From the NCBI GenBank assembly GCA_003428585.1, contig QVQC01000029.1:152374-216373 (forward strand): a DNA stretch of 64,000 nucleotides, given 5' to 3'. The notes below the pieces were generated by a model. That model saw only the letters and a program-made list of their open reading frames with translations. It was not told the DNA's origin and searched no databases. A program made the translations under genes and the position numbers. Shown here in pieces: positions 8,854 through 18,042 of this stretch. This DNA is from Nioella halotolerans (GTDB lineage Bacteria > Pseudomonadota > Alphaproteobacteria > Rhodobacterales > Rhodobacteraceae). The stretch's first letter is position 1. Every line of letters begins with the position of its first letter.

Positions 8854-10137
8854 CTATTTGCCGAGGCAGAAACGAGAGAAGATTTCGCCAAGCACCATTT
8901 CCACGTCAATCCGCCCGATCAGCGAATCGAGGCGACGGATCGCCATGCGCAGGTGTTCCGCGGCCAGTTCCGTCCGGTCCGCCCCGGCTTGTACCTCATT
9001 CAGCCCGCTTTCCAAAGCCTTGACTGCATCCCGCATCGCCTCGGCATGGCGGGCATGCGTCGCCGTCGACTGACGCGCCGCGCGGGTCGAAAGCGTCTCG
9101 GTGATACGATGCACAAGCCCGGAAACACCCTGCCCGGTTACCCCGGAAACACCCTCTTGGCCATGAAGGTCCGCCTTTCCAAGCAGCACGATATCCTCAT
9201 CGGAGAGGGTAATGTTCGGCTTCTCCCCTGGCAAGGATTTCAGGAATACCCGCAGATCGGCCGCGTCCGCCCGTGACCGTGCGCGATCGACACCGATGCG
9301 TTCCACCGCATCCTCCGATTCGCGCAGCCCAGCGGTATCAAGCACCGTGACCGGCAAGCCGTTGAGATCCATGCGCACCTCGATCACGTCACGAGTCGTG
9401 CCCGCGATATCCGACGTGATCGCCGCCTCGCGCCCGGCAAGCGCGTTCAATAACGTCGATTTCCCGACATTGGGCGCCCCGAGAATGGCCACCTCAAACC
9501 CGTCGCGGATGCGCTCTGCCACGTTGACCCCGGCGATTTCGCGGCGCAGGTCATCCATGATGGGTTCCAGCAAAGAAATCACGTCCGGCGCAACATCGAC
9601 CGGCACCTCCTCGTCCGCGAAGTCGATCGTTACTTCCAGCAGCGCCGCCGCGCGCAGCAGATTTTCGCGCCATTGCTCCACCAATTGCCCCAGCCCGCCG
9701 GACAGAACCCGCAGCGCCTGCAGGCGTTGCAGCTCGGTTTCCGCGTCGATCAGGTCGGCCAAGCCTTCTACCTGCGCAAGGTCCATCCGGTCGTTTTCCA
9801 ACGCGCGGCGGGTGAACTCCCCGGGCTCGGCCATGCGCGCCATGCCAGTTTCGGATATCGCGGCGAGAACCGCCTTGATTGTCGCCGGACTGCCGTGGGT
9901 TTGAAGCTCCACGACATCCTCACCGGTGAAGCTGTGTGGCGCCTTGAACGCCAGGACAAGCGCGTCATCAAGGTGTGCGCCTTCCGCATTTGACAGTCGT
10001 CGCATGCGCGCCTCGCCAACATTCGGAAGTTTGCCGGCAAGCCCGCGTCCCACGGCAAAGGCTTCCGGACCCGAAATACGGATCACGGCGACGCCGGCTT
10101 TCCCGGGCGCCGTCGCCAATGCGAATATCGTGTCCAT
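8854..10137 (-). CDS. mnmE: MnmE (TrmE), tRNA modification GTPase
   Basis: The 427-residue protein has an N-terminal folate-binding domain ([23 protein letters not shown]), a central helical domain and an inserted Ras-like G domain with Walker [10 protein letters not shown] (220-228), the TTRD switch (about 247-250) and DTAG (267-270). It ends with the invariant FCLGK that carries the functional cysteine. It works with MnmG on tRNA U34. The gene starts 16 bases after rho and is followed immediately by mnmG. Confidence 0.98.
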   Translation of the reverse strand: MDTIFALATAPGKAGVAVIRISGPEAFAVGRGLAGKLPNVGEARMRRLSNAEGAHLDDALVLAFKAPHSFTGEDVVELQTHGSPATIKAVLAAISETGMARMAEPGEFTRRALENDRMDLAQVEGLADLIDAETELQRLQALRVLSGGLGQLVEQWRENLLRAAALLEVTIDFADEEVPVDVAPDVISLLEPIMDDLRREIAGVNVAERIRDGFEVAILGAPNVGKSTLLNALAGREAAITSDIAGTTRDVIEVRMDLNGLPVTVLDTAGLRESEDAVERIGVDRARSRADAADLRVFLKSLPGEKPNITLSDEDIVLLGKADLHGQEGVSGVTGQGVSGLVHRITETLSTRAARQSTATHARHAEAMRDAVKALESGLNEVQAGADRTELAAEHLRMAIRRLDSLIGRIDVEMVLGEIFSRFCLGK

Positions 10138-10153
10138 GGCCCCCTCCGCGGGG

Positions 10154-11425
10154 TCAGCTGTTCATCGAATCGAAGAACTCGGCGTTCGACTTGGTTTGCT
10201 TGAGCTTGGATATCAGGAACTCGATGGCATCGGTTGTGCCCATCGGGTTGAGGATGCGCCGCAGCAAGAAGGTCTTTTGAAGATCCTTGGGATCAACCAG
10301 AAGATCCTCTTTCCTTGTGCCGGATTTCAGGATGTCCATCGCCGGGAAGACACGCTTGTCGGCAATCTTTCGGTCAAGGACGATCTCGCTGTTGCCGGTG
10401 CCCTTGAATTCCTCGAAGATCACTTCGTCCATGCGGCTGCCGGTATCGATCAACGCCGTGGCTATAATGGTCAGCGACCCGCCTTCCTCGATGTTGCGTG
10501 CCGCGCCGAAGAACCGTTTCGGGCGCTGCAGGGCATTGGCGTCCACGCCACCGGTCAGCACCTTGCCGGAACTCGGCACCGTGGTGTTGTAGGCCCGGCC
10601 GAGGCGCGTGATGGAATCGAGCAGGATCACAACGTCGCGCTTGTGTTCGACAAGACGCTTGGCCTTCTCGATGACCATTTCCGATACCGCGACGTGCCGC
10701 GTCGCCGGTTCGTCGAAGGTCGAGGATATCACCTCACCCTTCACGGACCGCTGCATGTCGGTCACCTCTTCCGGGCGTTCGTCGATCAGCAGGACGATCA
10801 GGTAACATTCCGGGTGGTTTTTCTCGATACTCGCCGCGATGTTTTGCAGGATCACCGTCTTGCCGGTGCGTGGCGGTGCAACGATCAGTGACCGTTGGCC
10901 CTTGCCGATCGGCGCAACAAGGTCGATGATCCGGGCCGAGCGGTCCTTCGTGGTCGGATCGTCGAGTTCCATGCGCAACCGTTCATCCGGGTAAAGCGGC
11001 GTCAGGTTGTCGAAATTCACCTTGTGGCGCGCGCGTTCCGGGTCTTCGAAGTTGATCTTGGTCACGCTGACCAGCCCGAAGTAACGCTCGTTCTCTCGTG
11101 GGGCGTTGATGACCCCCTCGATCGAGTCGCCCGTTCGCAGGCTGTATTGGCGGATCATCTCCGGAGACACGTAGATGTCGTCCGGGCCCGGCAGGTAGTT
11201 CGCCTCGGGCGAGCGCATGAAGCCGAACCCGTCCTGCAAGACCTCCAGCACGCCGTCTCCGGAAATCTCCCAGCCGTCATCCGCCCGTTCGCGCAGGATC
11301 TGGAACATCATCTCGCCCTTGCGCATGGTCGAGGCGTTTTCGATGTCCAGCTCTTCGGCCATCGACAGAAGGTCTTTGGGCGATTTGGCCTTGAGATCGG
11401 CCAGGTTCAATTTTTCGGTTGTCAT
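10154..11425 (-). CDS. rho: Transcription termination factor Rho
   Basis: The 423-residue Rho has the N-terminal helical domain ([19 protein letters not shown]), the cold-shock RNA-binding domain ([23 protein letters not shown]), the P-loop APPRTGKT near 180-190, and the Q- and R-loop regions typical of the hexameric helicase. It ends transcription at C-rich, untranslated RNA. The order hemJ-rho-mnmE is origin-proximal in related genomes. The 133-base gap before it contains a hairpin (see 11492-11515). Confidence 0.98.
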   Translation of the reverse strand: MTTEKLNLADLKAKSPKDLLSMAEELDIENASTMRKGEMMFQILRERADDGWEISGDGVLEVLQDGFGFMRSPEANYLPGPDDIYVSPEMIRQYSLRTGDSIEGVINAPRENERYFGLVSVTKINFEDPERARHKVNFDNLTPLYPDERLRMELDDPTTKDRSARIIDLVAPIGKGQRSLIVAPPRTGKTVILQNIAASIEKNHPECYLIVLLIDERPEEVTDMQRSVKGEVISSTFDEPATRHVAVSEMVIEKAKRLVEHKRDVVILLDSITRLGRAYNTTVPSSGKVLTGGVDANALQRPKRFFGAARNIEEGGSLTIIATALIDTGSRMDEVIFEEFKGTGNSEIVLDRKIADKRVFPAMDILKSGTRKEDLLVDPKDLQKTFLLRRILNPMGTTDAIEFLISKLKQTKSNAEFFDSMNS

Positions 11426-11491
11426 GAGGAAACTGTCCCGTGGCGAGCCATGGCACCGTAAGGGCTGGCCGCGTGTCGTTCTGAAATGGGA

Positions 11492-11515
11492 AACGGCAGG
11501 GCCGGACGGCCCCGT
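11492..11515 (-). terminator. Weak hairpin between hemJ and rho
   Basis: On the minus strand AACGG...CCGTT encloses GGGCCG/CGGCCC, followed by TTTCCC. It could end hemJ transcription or form part of a rho leader. The T-run is short. Confidence 0.35.
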
Positions 11516-11558
11516 TACGCAGCGACCTAAGGAAAGACGCGCCGCAAGTCAACCGCGT

Positions 11559-12017
11559 TCAGGAAAACGGCCGCACAATCACGGAGATCACGATAACCAC
11601 CATCAGCAGCGTCGGCAGTTCGTTCATCATCCGGTAGGTCCGCCCGGTGCGCCTGTTCGTGCCGGTCACGAAATCCTTGCGCCGCAATCCAAGCCAGTGG
11701 TGGAACCACGTCATTCCGATCACCGCTGCTGCCTTGGTCCACGGCCAGACATCGCCCCAGTACACGATCCCCGGGGTAAAGACGAGCGCGAGCCCGAAGA
11801 TCCACGTCGCAATCATCGCCGGGTTCATGATCACCCGAAGCAACTTGTACTCCATCGTCTGGAACAGGTGATCCGTGTCATTGCCCTGCCCAACCTGTTC
11901 CGCGTGATACACGAAAAGGCGCGGCAGGTAGAACAGCCCGGCCATCCACGCCAGGACTGACATGACATGCAGGCTTTTGGTCCAAGGATAGGCGATAGAC
12001 AGGAAATCAGCGATCAT
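11559..12017 (-). CDS. hemJ: HemJ, protoporphyrinogen IX oxidase
   Basis: The 152-residue integral membrane protein has about four transmembrane segments and belongs to the UPF0093/HemJ family. It keeps the conserved SLH-x3-VLAWMAGLFYLPRLFVYH start (H17) and the EYKLLR-x-IMNP segment (K58), positions linked to haem binding in studied homologues. It oxidises protoporphyrinogen IX to protoporphyrin IX. It is the last minus-strand gene before the orientation switch at the origin candidate. Confidence 0.93.
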   Translation of the reverse strand: MIADFLSIAYPWTKSLHVMSVLAWMAGLFYLPRLFVYHAEQVGQGNDTDHLFQTMEYKLLRVIMNPAMIATWIFGLALVFTPGIVYWGDVWPWTKAAAVIGMTWFHHWLGLRRKDFVTGTNRRTGRTYRMMNELPTLLMVVIVISVIVRPFS

Positions 12018-12089
12018 TCAGGGCCCCCGTTCTTCCCCCCTCTCCTTAAATAAATATATTTAAAAGAAAAGATGATGTTGTTGTTGTAG

Positions 12090-12098
12090 CGTGGATAA
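12090..12098 (-). promoter_or_regulatory. DnaA box, one mismatch
   Basis: CGTGGATAA on the plus strand reads TTATCCACG on the minus strand, 8 of 9 to TTATCCACA. It lies beside the AT-rich block. Confidence 0.55.
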
Positions 12099-12135
12099 CA
12101 AGGATAATGCGCTTGTGCGCAGTATGTCCCCGCAT

Positions 12136-12144
12136 TTTTCCACA
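12136..12144 (+). promoter_or_regulatory. DnaA box, exact to TTWTNCACA
   Basis: TTTTCCACA fits the degenerate DnaA-box consensus exactly. It lies about 50 bases from the AT-rich block in the origin candidate. Confidence 0.65.
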
Positions 12145-12231
12145 TGAGAGACAGTCCCCGCAGCGGCCGGGCGCTGATGGGAAAAAGAGATGAATAACGT
12201 TGGTAAACAAGTAGTTAACCAAAGACCACGA

Positions 12232-12240
12232 TGTGGAAAG
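12232..12240 (-). promoter_or_regulatory. DnaA box, one mismatch
   Basis: TGTGGAAAG reads CTTTCCACA on the minus strand, one base from TTTTCCACA. A weaker match, TTATGCAAA, lies at 12381-12389. Confidence 0.5.
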
Positions 12241-12432
12241 ATCGAGGACAACCAGTGGATGAAAAGCGAATGGTGTTGCTTTTCCCGGGATCCGTGTTGA
12301 AAACCTGTCCCCGGGGAAAACCACTTTACCAATGATGGGATGAAAGCCGCGATCCGCGTGGTCAGGGCAAAGCATCCCGGTTATGCAAACGCTGTCCCGG
12401 GGTCATCCCGGCTTTGTCCAGAAGGTTATCCC

Positions 12433-13029
12433 ATGCCCGAGATCATCCTCGCCTCCGGCTCTCATGTGCGCAAAAAGCTTCTGACCAACGCCGGGCTAAG
12501 CTTCCGTGCCCAGCCTGCGCGTATTGATGAGGCCGCGATCAAGGCCGCGCTTGCCGCCGAGAACGCGACGCCGCGCGACATCGCCGATGCCCTCGCGGAG
12601 TTCAAGGCGCGGAAGGTGGCGGAAAAGCACCCCGGCGCTGTGGTCATCGGAACGGATCAGGTGCTGGAGTTTCAGGGCGGTATCCTGTCCAAACCGGTCA
12701 GCCGGGACGCCGCGTCGGAGCAGCTTCGCGCCTTGCGCGGGCAGCAGCACAGGTTGCTGTCTGCCGTCGTCGTTTACGAGGATGCGGAACCCGTCTGGCG
12801 CCATGTCGGGCAGGTGCGCCTGACAATGCGCGATGTCAGCGACGGGTTTCTCAACGCCTATCTCGACCGCAACTGGCCCGGCATCGGCGACAGCGTGGGG
12901 GGCTACAAGCTCGAAGAGGAAGGCATACGCCTTTTCAGCCGGGTAGAAGGCGACTACTTTACGGTGCTGGGGCTGCCGCTTCTGGACCTTCTTGGGTTCC
13001 TTGCGCAGAAGGGAGTGATCGACGGATGA
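12433..13029 (+). CDS. maf: Maf-like nucleotide pyrophosphatase
   Basis: The 198-residue protein of the Maf/HAM1-like fold starts MPEIILASGSHVRKKLL, the family's nucleotide-binding N-terminus, and has the GTDQVLEF motif and the GDSVGGYKLEEEG region. Maf proteins hydrolyse modified or excess nucleoside triphosphates, and overexpression inhibits septation in Bacillus. The ATG at 12433 is chosen over upstream in-frame codons because family homology begins there. It is the first rightward gene beyond the origin candidate and overlaps aroE by 4 bases. Confidence 0.92.
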   Translation: MPEIILASGSHVRKKLLTNAGLSFRAQPARIDEAAIKAALAAENATPRDIADALAEFKARKVAEKHPGAVVIGTDQVLEFQGGILSKPVSRDAASEQLRALRGQQHRLLSAVVVYEDAEPVWRHVGQVRLTMRDVSDGFLNAYLDRNWPGIGDSVGGYKLEEEGIRLFSRVEGDYFTVLGLPLLDLLGFLAQKGVIDG

Positions 13030-13859
13030 CCGAAAAGCTCTTGCTTGCCGGCGTGATCGGCGACCCCGTCGCGCATAGCCGGTCGCCGCGCCTGCACGGG
13101 CACTGGCTGCGTCGCTACGGGATCGAAGGGCATTATGTCCCGCTTCACGTGTCCCGCGACCGGCTGCATGAAACGTTGCGGATTCTGCCGGAACTTGGCT
13201 TCAAGGGCATCAACGTGACGATCCCGCACAAGGAAGCGGTGTTGCAGATCGCTGATTCGGTGACGGATCGCGCGGCCTTGATCGGCGCCGCAAATACACT
13301 GACCTACACCGCGAAGGGGATGCTTCAGGCCGACAACACCGACGGCGCCGGTTTCATCGAGAATATCCGCCAATACACCCCCGGTTGGTCTGCCTCCGAG
13401 GGGCCGGCGCTTGTCCTTGGCGCGGGGGGCGCGGCGCGGGCCGTTGTTTCTGCGCTTCTACAGGATGGCTGCCCGGAGGTCGTTCTGGTCAACCGTACCC
13501 GCGCCCGGGCCGAGGCGCTGCGCGATCATTTTGGCGCCAAGGTGCAGGTTCTGGATTGGACGCAGATCCCGGATGTTCTGGAAGACGTTGCGCTTCTGGT
13601 GAACACCACATCGCTGGGGATGACCGGGAAACAACCGCTTCATATCGACCTAGACCGGCTGACTGCGCAAACCATCGTCAACGATATCGTCTATTCGCCG
13701 CTACGAACCGCGCTGTTGCAGGCGGCCACGGCAAAAGGGTGTCACACGGTGGATGGCTTGGGGATGCTGCTGCATCAGGCGGTTCCGGGCTTCGAACGCT
13801 GGTTCGGCACCAAGCCAGCGGTGGATGACGCGTTGCGCGCCGCGGTGCTGGACGAATGA
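13026..13859 (+). CDS. aroE: Shikimate 5-dehydrogenase
   Basis: The 277-residue AroE has the substrate motif SRSP (18-21), the catalytic lysine K69 in PHKE, NTDG (104-107) and the NADP-binding glycine motif GAGGAA (132-137). It reduces 3-dehydroshikimate to shikimate with NADPH in the aromatic amino acid pathway. It overlaps maf and coaE by 4 bases at each end, as in a translationally coupled maf-aroE-coaE-dnaQ operon. Confidence 0.97.
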   Translation: MTEKLLLAGVIGDPVAHSRSPRLHGHWLRRYGIEGHYVPLHVSRDRLHETLRILPELGFKGINVTIPHKEAVLQIADSVTDRAALIGAANTLTYTAKGMLQADNTDGAGFIENIRQYTPGWSASEGPALVLGAGGAARAVVSALLQDGCPEVVLVNRTRARAEALRDHFGAKVQVLDWTQIPDVLEDVALLVNTTSLGMTGKQPLHIDLDRLTAQTIVNDIVYSPLRTALLQAATAKGCHTVDGLGMLLHQAVPGFERWFGTKPAVDDALRAAVLDE

Positions 13860-14449
13860 GCTACATCCTGGGCATGACGGGCTCCATCGGGATGGGGAAA
13901 TCCACGACCGCGCGAATGTTTCGGGAGGAAGGTGTGCCCGTCTGGGATGCGGACGCGGCCGTCCACCGGCTTTACGCGCAAGGAGGTGCTGCGGTTGACC
14001 TGATCGGAGACTGCTGCCCCAAGGCCGTCAGCACCGGTGCGGTGGATCGCGACGCCCTGAAAGACTGGATCGCGCGCGATGAAACAGCCTTGGCCAAGCT
14101 GGAAGCCATCGTTCACCCGCTGGTGGCACAGGATCGCGCCACCTTCATCGCCGACCATGCCGAGGCGCCGCTTGTCGTTCTTGACATCCCGCTTCTCTTC
14201 GAAACGGGATCGGACCGGGATATGGACGGCGTGCTGGTGGTCAGCGTCGACGCAGAGGAACAACGCCACCGCGTCGTAGCCCGCGACACGATGACCGAGG
14301 AAATGTTCCGGTCAATCCTCGCGCGCCAGACGCCGGACGCGGAAAAGCGCGCAAAGGCAGATTTCGTGATCGAGACCTACGATATGGACACGACCCGGGC
14401 CGAGGTGCGAAACCTGATCGGAAAGCTGAGCGAGGCAGATCATGCGTGA
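13856..14449 (+). CDS. coaE: Dephospho-CoA kinase
   Basis: The 197-residue P-loop kinase has GSIGMGKST at about 9-17, the DAD substrate motif in VWDADAAVHRLY, and VLDIPLLFETG. It catalyses the last step of coenzyme A synthesis. ATGA overlap with aroE and an 8-base overlap with dnaQ place it in the same operon. Confidence 0.97.
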   Translation: MSYILGMTGSIGMGKSTTARMFREEGVPVWDADAAVHRLYAQGGAAVDLIGDCCPKAVSTGAVDRDALKDWIARDETALAKLEAIVHPLVAQDRATFIADHAEAPLVVLDIPLLFETGSDRDMDGVLVVSVDAEEQRHRVVARDTMTEEMFRSILARQTPDAEKRAKADFVIETYDMDTTRAEVRNLIGKLSEADHA

Positions 14450-15179
14450 AATCGTGCTCGATACGGAAACCACCGGGTTCGACCCGGACTCGGGCGACCG
14501 GATCGTGGAAATCGGCGCGCTGGAGCTTTACAACCACATGCCAACGGGAAAGACGTTTCATGTCTACATCAACCCGGATCGCGCAATGCCGGACGAGGCG
14601 TTCGGCGTGCATGGCATCGGTCCCGATTTGCTTGCATCCGGTCCGCGTGGCCCCAACACCGGCGAGGTGACCCTGAAGGACAAGCCACCTTTCCGGGAGG
14701 TCGGGCAGAAATTCCTCGATTTCCTCGGGCTGGATTCGAAGTTGGTGATCCACAATGCCAGCTTTGACATGAAGTTCCTGAACGCGGAGCTTGGGTGGCT
14801 TGGCCTGCCGCAGATCCCGTGGGACCGGGCGTTTGACACCCTGATGCTGGCGCGCAAGAAGTTTCCCGGCTCGCCCGCGTCGCTTGACGCGTTGTGCCGC
14901 CGCTTCGGGATCGACAATACCTCTCGCAGCTTGCACGGCGCTTTGCTCGATTCGGAGATCCTGGCCGAAGTCTACCTGGAAATGATCGGTGGGCGTCAGC
15001 CCGGCCTCGTGCTGGCGGCACGCAGCGCCGCCGACACTGGCGGGCACGTCGAGGCGGAGTGGCGCCCCCGTCCGCGCCCCCGGGCCTTGCCGCCGCGGAT
15101 CACGCAAGACGAAGCCGCCGCCCATGCGTCCTTCATAGAGGAGTTGGGCGACGGCGCGCTTTGGACCGAATTTACCTGA
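14442..15179 (+). CDS. dnaQ: DNA polymerase III epsilon subunit (3'-5' proofreading exonuclease)
   Basis: The 245-residue DEDDh exonuclease carries D7 and E9 in LDTETTGFD (Exo I), D109 in HNASFDMKFL (Exo II), and H165 and D170 in LHGALLDSEIL (Exo III). A C-terminal segment for polymerase binding follows. It proofreads DNA in the Pol III core. Its stop directly abuts the secB stop on the opposite strand with no intergenic base, so the two transcripts converge without room for a terminator. Confidence 0.97.
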   Translation: MREIVLDTETTGFDPDSGDRIVEIGALELYNHMPTGKTFHVYINPDRAMPDEAFGVHGIGPDLLASGPRGPNTGEVTLKDKPPFREVGQKFLDFLGLDSKLVIHNASFDMKFLNAELGWLGLPQIPWDRAFDTLMLARKKFPGSPASLDALCRRFGIDNTSRSLHGALLDSEILAEVYLEMIGGRQPGLVLAARSAADTGGHVEAEWRPRPRPRALPPRITQDEAAAHASFIEELGDGALWTEFT

Positions 15180-15695
15180 TCAGGCGTCGGCGCGCGGCTT
15201 GTTTTCCGCCATGCGGGCCAGCTGATTGCGGTAGATCTGCACGAAATCCATGTTGTCGAGGTTCAGCGGCGGGAAGCCACCGTCACGCGACAGGTCCGAC
15301 ACGATGCGCCGTATGAACGGGAAAAGCATCCGCGGGCATTCGATGTGCAGGAACGGATGCAGTTGCTTTTCGTCCACGTTCTCGATCTGGAAGACGCCGG
15401 CATAATCCAGTTCGATCAGGAAAATCTGCTGACCATCATCCTTGGTCTTGCTGTCAAGCTTCATCTTGACGACGACGTCATACTGGTTCTCGGCCTGACG
15501 CTTGCGCGCCTCGACACCAACCTGCACCTGGATCTCGGGCTGCGCCTGGCCCTGCAGCGATTTCTGTGCAGCGATATTTTCAAAGGACATGTCGCGGATG
15601 AACTGCGACAGGACCTGCATCTTGGGCAGCGTGGGCGCCTGGACGGCACCCTCTTGTGCCGTCTCCTGGGTCTCCGACCCGTTTTCTTCGGCCAT
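15180..15695 (-). CDS. secB: SecB, protein-export chaperone
   Basis: The 171-residue SecB has the conserved FIRDMSFENI segment and YAGVFQIENVDEKQLHPFLHIECPR-type core, plus an acidic N-terminus and an alanine/acid-rich tail. It holds precursor proteins unfolded as a tetramer and delivers them to SecA. It is immediately convergent with dnaQ, and fxsA lies 60 bases upstream on the same strand. The pairing with dnaQ near the origin is conserved in alphaproteobacteria. Confidence 0.97.
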   Translation of the reverse strand: MAEENGSETQETAQEGAVQAPTLPKMQVLSQFIRDMSFENIAAQKSLQGQAQPEIQVQVGVEARKRQAENQYDVVVKMKLDSKTKDDGQQIFLIELDYAGVFQIENVDEKQLHPFLHIECPRMLFPFIRRIVSDLSRDGGFPPLNLDNMDFVQIYRNQLARMAENKPRADA

Positions 15696-15755
15696 TGGTC
15701 TGGTCTCTCCGGTTTTGTAGGGTTGATAGCGGTCTATCAGGGCTTCGGGGTCGCC

Positions 15756-16232
15756 TCAATGGCGAGTCCAGCCCGAGGGTCCATTTCGCGGCGATTCCTC
15801 TTCCACCTCGTAATCCCCCTCGATGGTGACGTCCGGATGCCGTGGGTCATGGTTCCACTGGTCTTGACCCGAAACGACGGATTCTACCTTTACCCGCTTG
15901 CGAAGTTCGCGCAGCACCAGATTGCGAAAGGCCGGTGTCAGCAGCGCGAAACCGAGCGCGTCGGTGAAAAACCCCGGCGTCAGCAGAAGCGCGCCGGAAA
16001 ACAGGATCATGGCACCGTGGGCCAGCGGCTCCGTTGGATCATTCAACTCATTGAAACTGTTGCGTAAATTGGCCATTGCTTGCGCGCCTTGCGACCTGAC
16101 GAGCAGGGTGCCCAGAACCGCCGTCAACACGACGATGCCAAGGGTCGGCCACAGGCCGATCCACCCGCCAACCTGAATGAACAGGGCGATTTCGACGAGA
16201 GGCACACCGACAAACAGGAAAAACAGCCACAT
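15756..16232 (-). CDS. fxsA: FxsA family membrane protein
   Basis: The 158-residue membrane protein starts MWLFFLFVGVPLVEIALFI with about three transmembrane segments. It has the FxsA-typical L-x-T-G-x-G-like turn (GWIGLWPTLGIVVLTAVLGT) and GALLLTPGFFTD. E. coli FxsA overproduction suppresses F-plasmid exclusion of phage T7; its normal role is unclear. The start at 16232 is chosen because GGA lies 8-10 bases upstream and the membrane segment begins there; an in-frame ATG 13 codons earlier adds a basic non-family extension. The C-terminal tail is hydrophilic. Confidence 0.88.
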   Translation of the reverse strand: MWLFFLFVGVPLVEIALFIQVGGWIGLWPTLGIVVLTAVLGTLLVRSQGAQAMANLRNSFNELNDPTEPLAHGAMILFSGALLLTPGFFTDALGFALLTPAFRNLVLRELRKRVKVESVVSGQDQWNHDPRHPDVTIEGDYEVEEESPRNGPSGWTRH

Positions 16233-16351
16233 TTCGCATCCTTTCTTGGCCCGGCGCGGTTGTTGTCTCATGGACTTAGCCGCCCCTCATGCCTACATAT
16301 GTGACACCGATCCGAATATTTAACCCCATCCCCCGATGAAGAGGTCCCGTG

Positions 16352-17011
16352 ATGAATTCATCCCTGTTGCAACTGCTTGTGCTGGCCGGGATCGCGATTT
16401 TCCTGATCCTTAAGCTGCGCAGCGTTCTGGGCACGCGGGACGGTTACGAAGGCTCGTCCGTTGAGGGGCCGTCGCCCCGTTCGGAACCGCGTCGTGACTT
16501 CGAGGTGATCGAGGGCGGCCCGGATCGCGATATTATTGACCATGTCGAGGATGGCAGCGAAGCGGCAAAAGCCCTGGCCGCGATGAAGATGGCCGAACCG
16601 GGGTTTTCCGTCTCGGAGTTCCTGCAGGGCGCGCGCGGGGCGTATGAAATGATCCTGATGTCCTTCGAGAACGGCGATGCCGAGGCGCTGCGCCCGTTTC
16701 TTGCCCCGGATGTCATGGAAACCTTCGAGGACGTGATCCGGCAACGCGAGGAACAAGGATTGTCCATCGACGCCAATTTCGTCGGCCTGCGCGAAATCGT
16801 GTTGCAGGATGCGCGCTTCGACCGTGACGAAAGCGAGGCGGAAATCACCGTTCGCTTCGTCGGGGAGCTGACCTCGGTTGTGCGCAATGCCGATGGCGAG
16901 GTGATCGAGGGCGATCCGTCGGAGATCAAGCGCCAACGCGACGACTGGACGTTCGCCCGCAAGATGGGCAGCGACGATCCCAACTGGATTCTGGTCGCAA
17001 CCGGCGGGTGA
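16352..17011 (+). CDS. Tim44/TimA-like membrane-anchored protein
   Basis: The 219-residue protein has one N-terminal transmembrane helix (LLQLLVLAGIAIFLILKL), a charged linker, and a C-terminal Tim44-like domain (from about residue 80: FSVSEFLQGARGAYEMILMSFENGD...). Mitochondrial Tim44 tethers Hsp70 at the import pore. Bacterial relatives are inner-membrane proteins of uncertain role. The ATG at 16352 has AGAGG 7 bases upstream; a GTG one codon earlier is possible. It stands between secB/fxsA and mltA, the conserved alphaproteobacterial order. Confidence 0.88.
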   Translation: MNSSLLQLLVLAGIAIFLILKLRSVLGTRDGYEGSSVEGPSPRSEPRRDFEVIEGGPDRDIIDHVEDGSEAAKALAAMKMAEPGFSVSEFLQGARGAYEMILMSFENGDAEALRPFLAPDVMETFEDVIRQREEQGLSIDANFVGLREIVLQDARFDRDESEAEITVRFVGELTSVVRNADGEVIEGDPSEIKRQRDDWTFARKMGSDDPNWILVATGG

Positions 17012-17015
17012 CACC

Positions 17016-18041
17016 ATGCGCGGCGGGCTTTTTTCGCTGGTATTGTCCGCCGCGAGCCTGTTTTCTTCCCCCGTCATGGCGCAACCGGAAATCCAGATCC
17101 TTCGATTTGAAGACCTCGACGGCTGGGCGGAGGATGACCACGAGACCGCGCTCGAGGTTTTCCTCAATACCTGCCCGGACATGGCGGATGACGAATGGCT
17201 GCGCTTGTGTGCCGTCGCGCAGCAACGCCCGGTGGCACGAACATTTTTCGAGCTTTTCTTTCGCCCCGTCCTGATCGGCGGCGATCAACCGGCCCTCTTC
17301 ACCGGATACTTCGAGCCGGAATTGCAAGGCTCCCGCGTGGAGACGGAGCGGTTCCGCTATCCCGTCTACCGGATGCCCCCCGATGTCGAGGAACCGTGGC
17401 ACACGCGCCGAGAGATCGAGGCGGAGGGGCGTCTGGCCGGACGGGGTCTGGAAATCGCTTGGGTCGATGACGCGGTCGAGCTTTTCTTTCTGCAAATTCA
17501 AGGCTCCGGCCGCATCCGGTTGCCCGATGGCAGCGTGATCCGCGTGGGCTATGCGGGGCGCAATGGACACCGGTACCGGTCCATTGGGCAGGAATTGATC
17601 CGGCGCGGCATCTATGAACGCCACCAGGTTTCGGCGCAGGTCATCCAGGCCTGGGTCAATCGCAACCCCAGCGAAGGGCGTGAATTGCTCTACCACAACC
17701 CATCTTACGTCTTTTTCCGGGAAATCCGCACCCGGAACCCGGATGATGGCCCGCTTGGGGCGATGAATCGCTCGATCACGCCGATGCGGTCGATCGCGGT
17801 CGATCCCGCGTTCACCCCGCTCGGCGCCCCGGTCTGGATCGAGACAGAGGGCGAGATCCCGCTTCGACAGTTGATGATCGCGCAAGATACCGGGTCGGCC
17901 ATCCAAGGGGTGCAACGGGCGGATATCTTCCATGGGTTCGGTGACATCGCGGGGCGCGCGGCGGGCCGTATTCGCGATCCGGGCCGAATGATCGTGCTGT
18001 TGCCGATCGAACATGCCAACCAAATGGGGTCGGACGTCTGA
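17016..18041 (+). CDS. mltA: Membrane-bound lytic murein transglycosylase A
   Basis: The 341-residue precursor has a signal peptide (MRGGLFSLVLSAASLFSSPVMA), an MltA domain (LFTGYFEPELQGSR, IEIAW-like DDAVELFFLQIQGSGRI) and the C-terminal 3D domain (IAQDTGSAIQGVQRADIF with the catalytic aspartate). MltA cleaves glycan strands to 1,6-anhydro-muropeptides. No lipobox cysteine is seen, so it may be soluble in the periplasm here. It starts 4 bases after the Tim44-like gene and ends 1 base before smr. Confidence 0.95.
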   Translation: MRGGLFSLVLSAASLFSSPVMAQPEIQILRFEDLDGWAEDDHETALEVFLNTCPDMADDEWLRLCAVAQQRPVARTFFELFFRPVLIGGDQPALFTGYFEPELQGSRVETERFRYPVYRMPPDVEEPWHTRREIEAEGRLAGRGLEIAWVDDAVELFFLQIQGSGRIRLPDGSVIRVGYAGRNGHRYRSIGQELIRRGIYERHQVSAQVIQAWVNRNPSEGRELLYHNPSYVFFREIRTRNPDDGPLGAMNRSITPMRSIAVDPAFTPLGAPVWIETEGEIPLRQLMIAQDTGSAIQGVQRADIFHGFGDIAGRAAGRIRDPGRMIVLLPIEHANQMGSDV

Positions 18042-18042
18042 C

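Larger units (their letters stand above)
12018..12432. other. oriC: Candidate chromosomal replication origin (oriC), hemJ-maf intergenic region
   Basis: This 415-base gene-free gap lies where transcription diverges: hemJ-rho-mnmE-mnmG leftward, maf-aroE-coaE-dnaQ rightward. It holds an AT-rich stretch at 12045-12085 with the 12-base palindrome TAAATATATTTA (12051-12062), a likely unwinding element. It also holds one exact DnaA box (TTTTCCACA, 12136-12144) and several one-mismatch boxes. In Caulobacter oriC sits next to hemE, with maf, aroE, coaE, dnaQ and secB close by, so the context matches. Cumulative GC skew would decide it. A near TTAA-N7-TTAA sequence (TAAA at 12204-12207, TTAA at 12215-12218) is a weak CtrA-like match. 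Confidence 0.75.

Noticed and set aside
12204-12218. CtrA-like TAAA-N7-TTAA in the origin candidate
   Set aside because: One half-site is imperfect, and CtrA control of replication is not established in this family.
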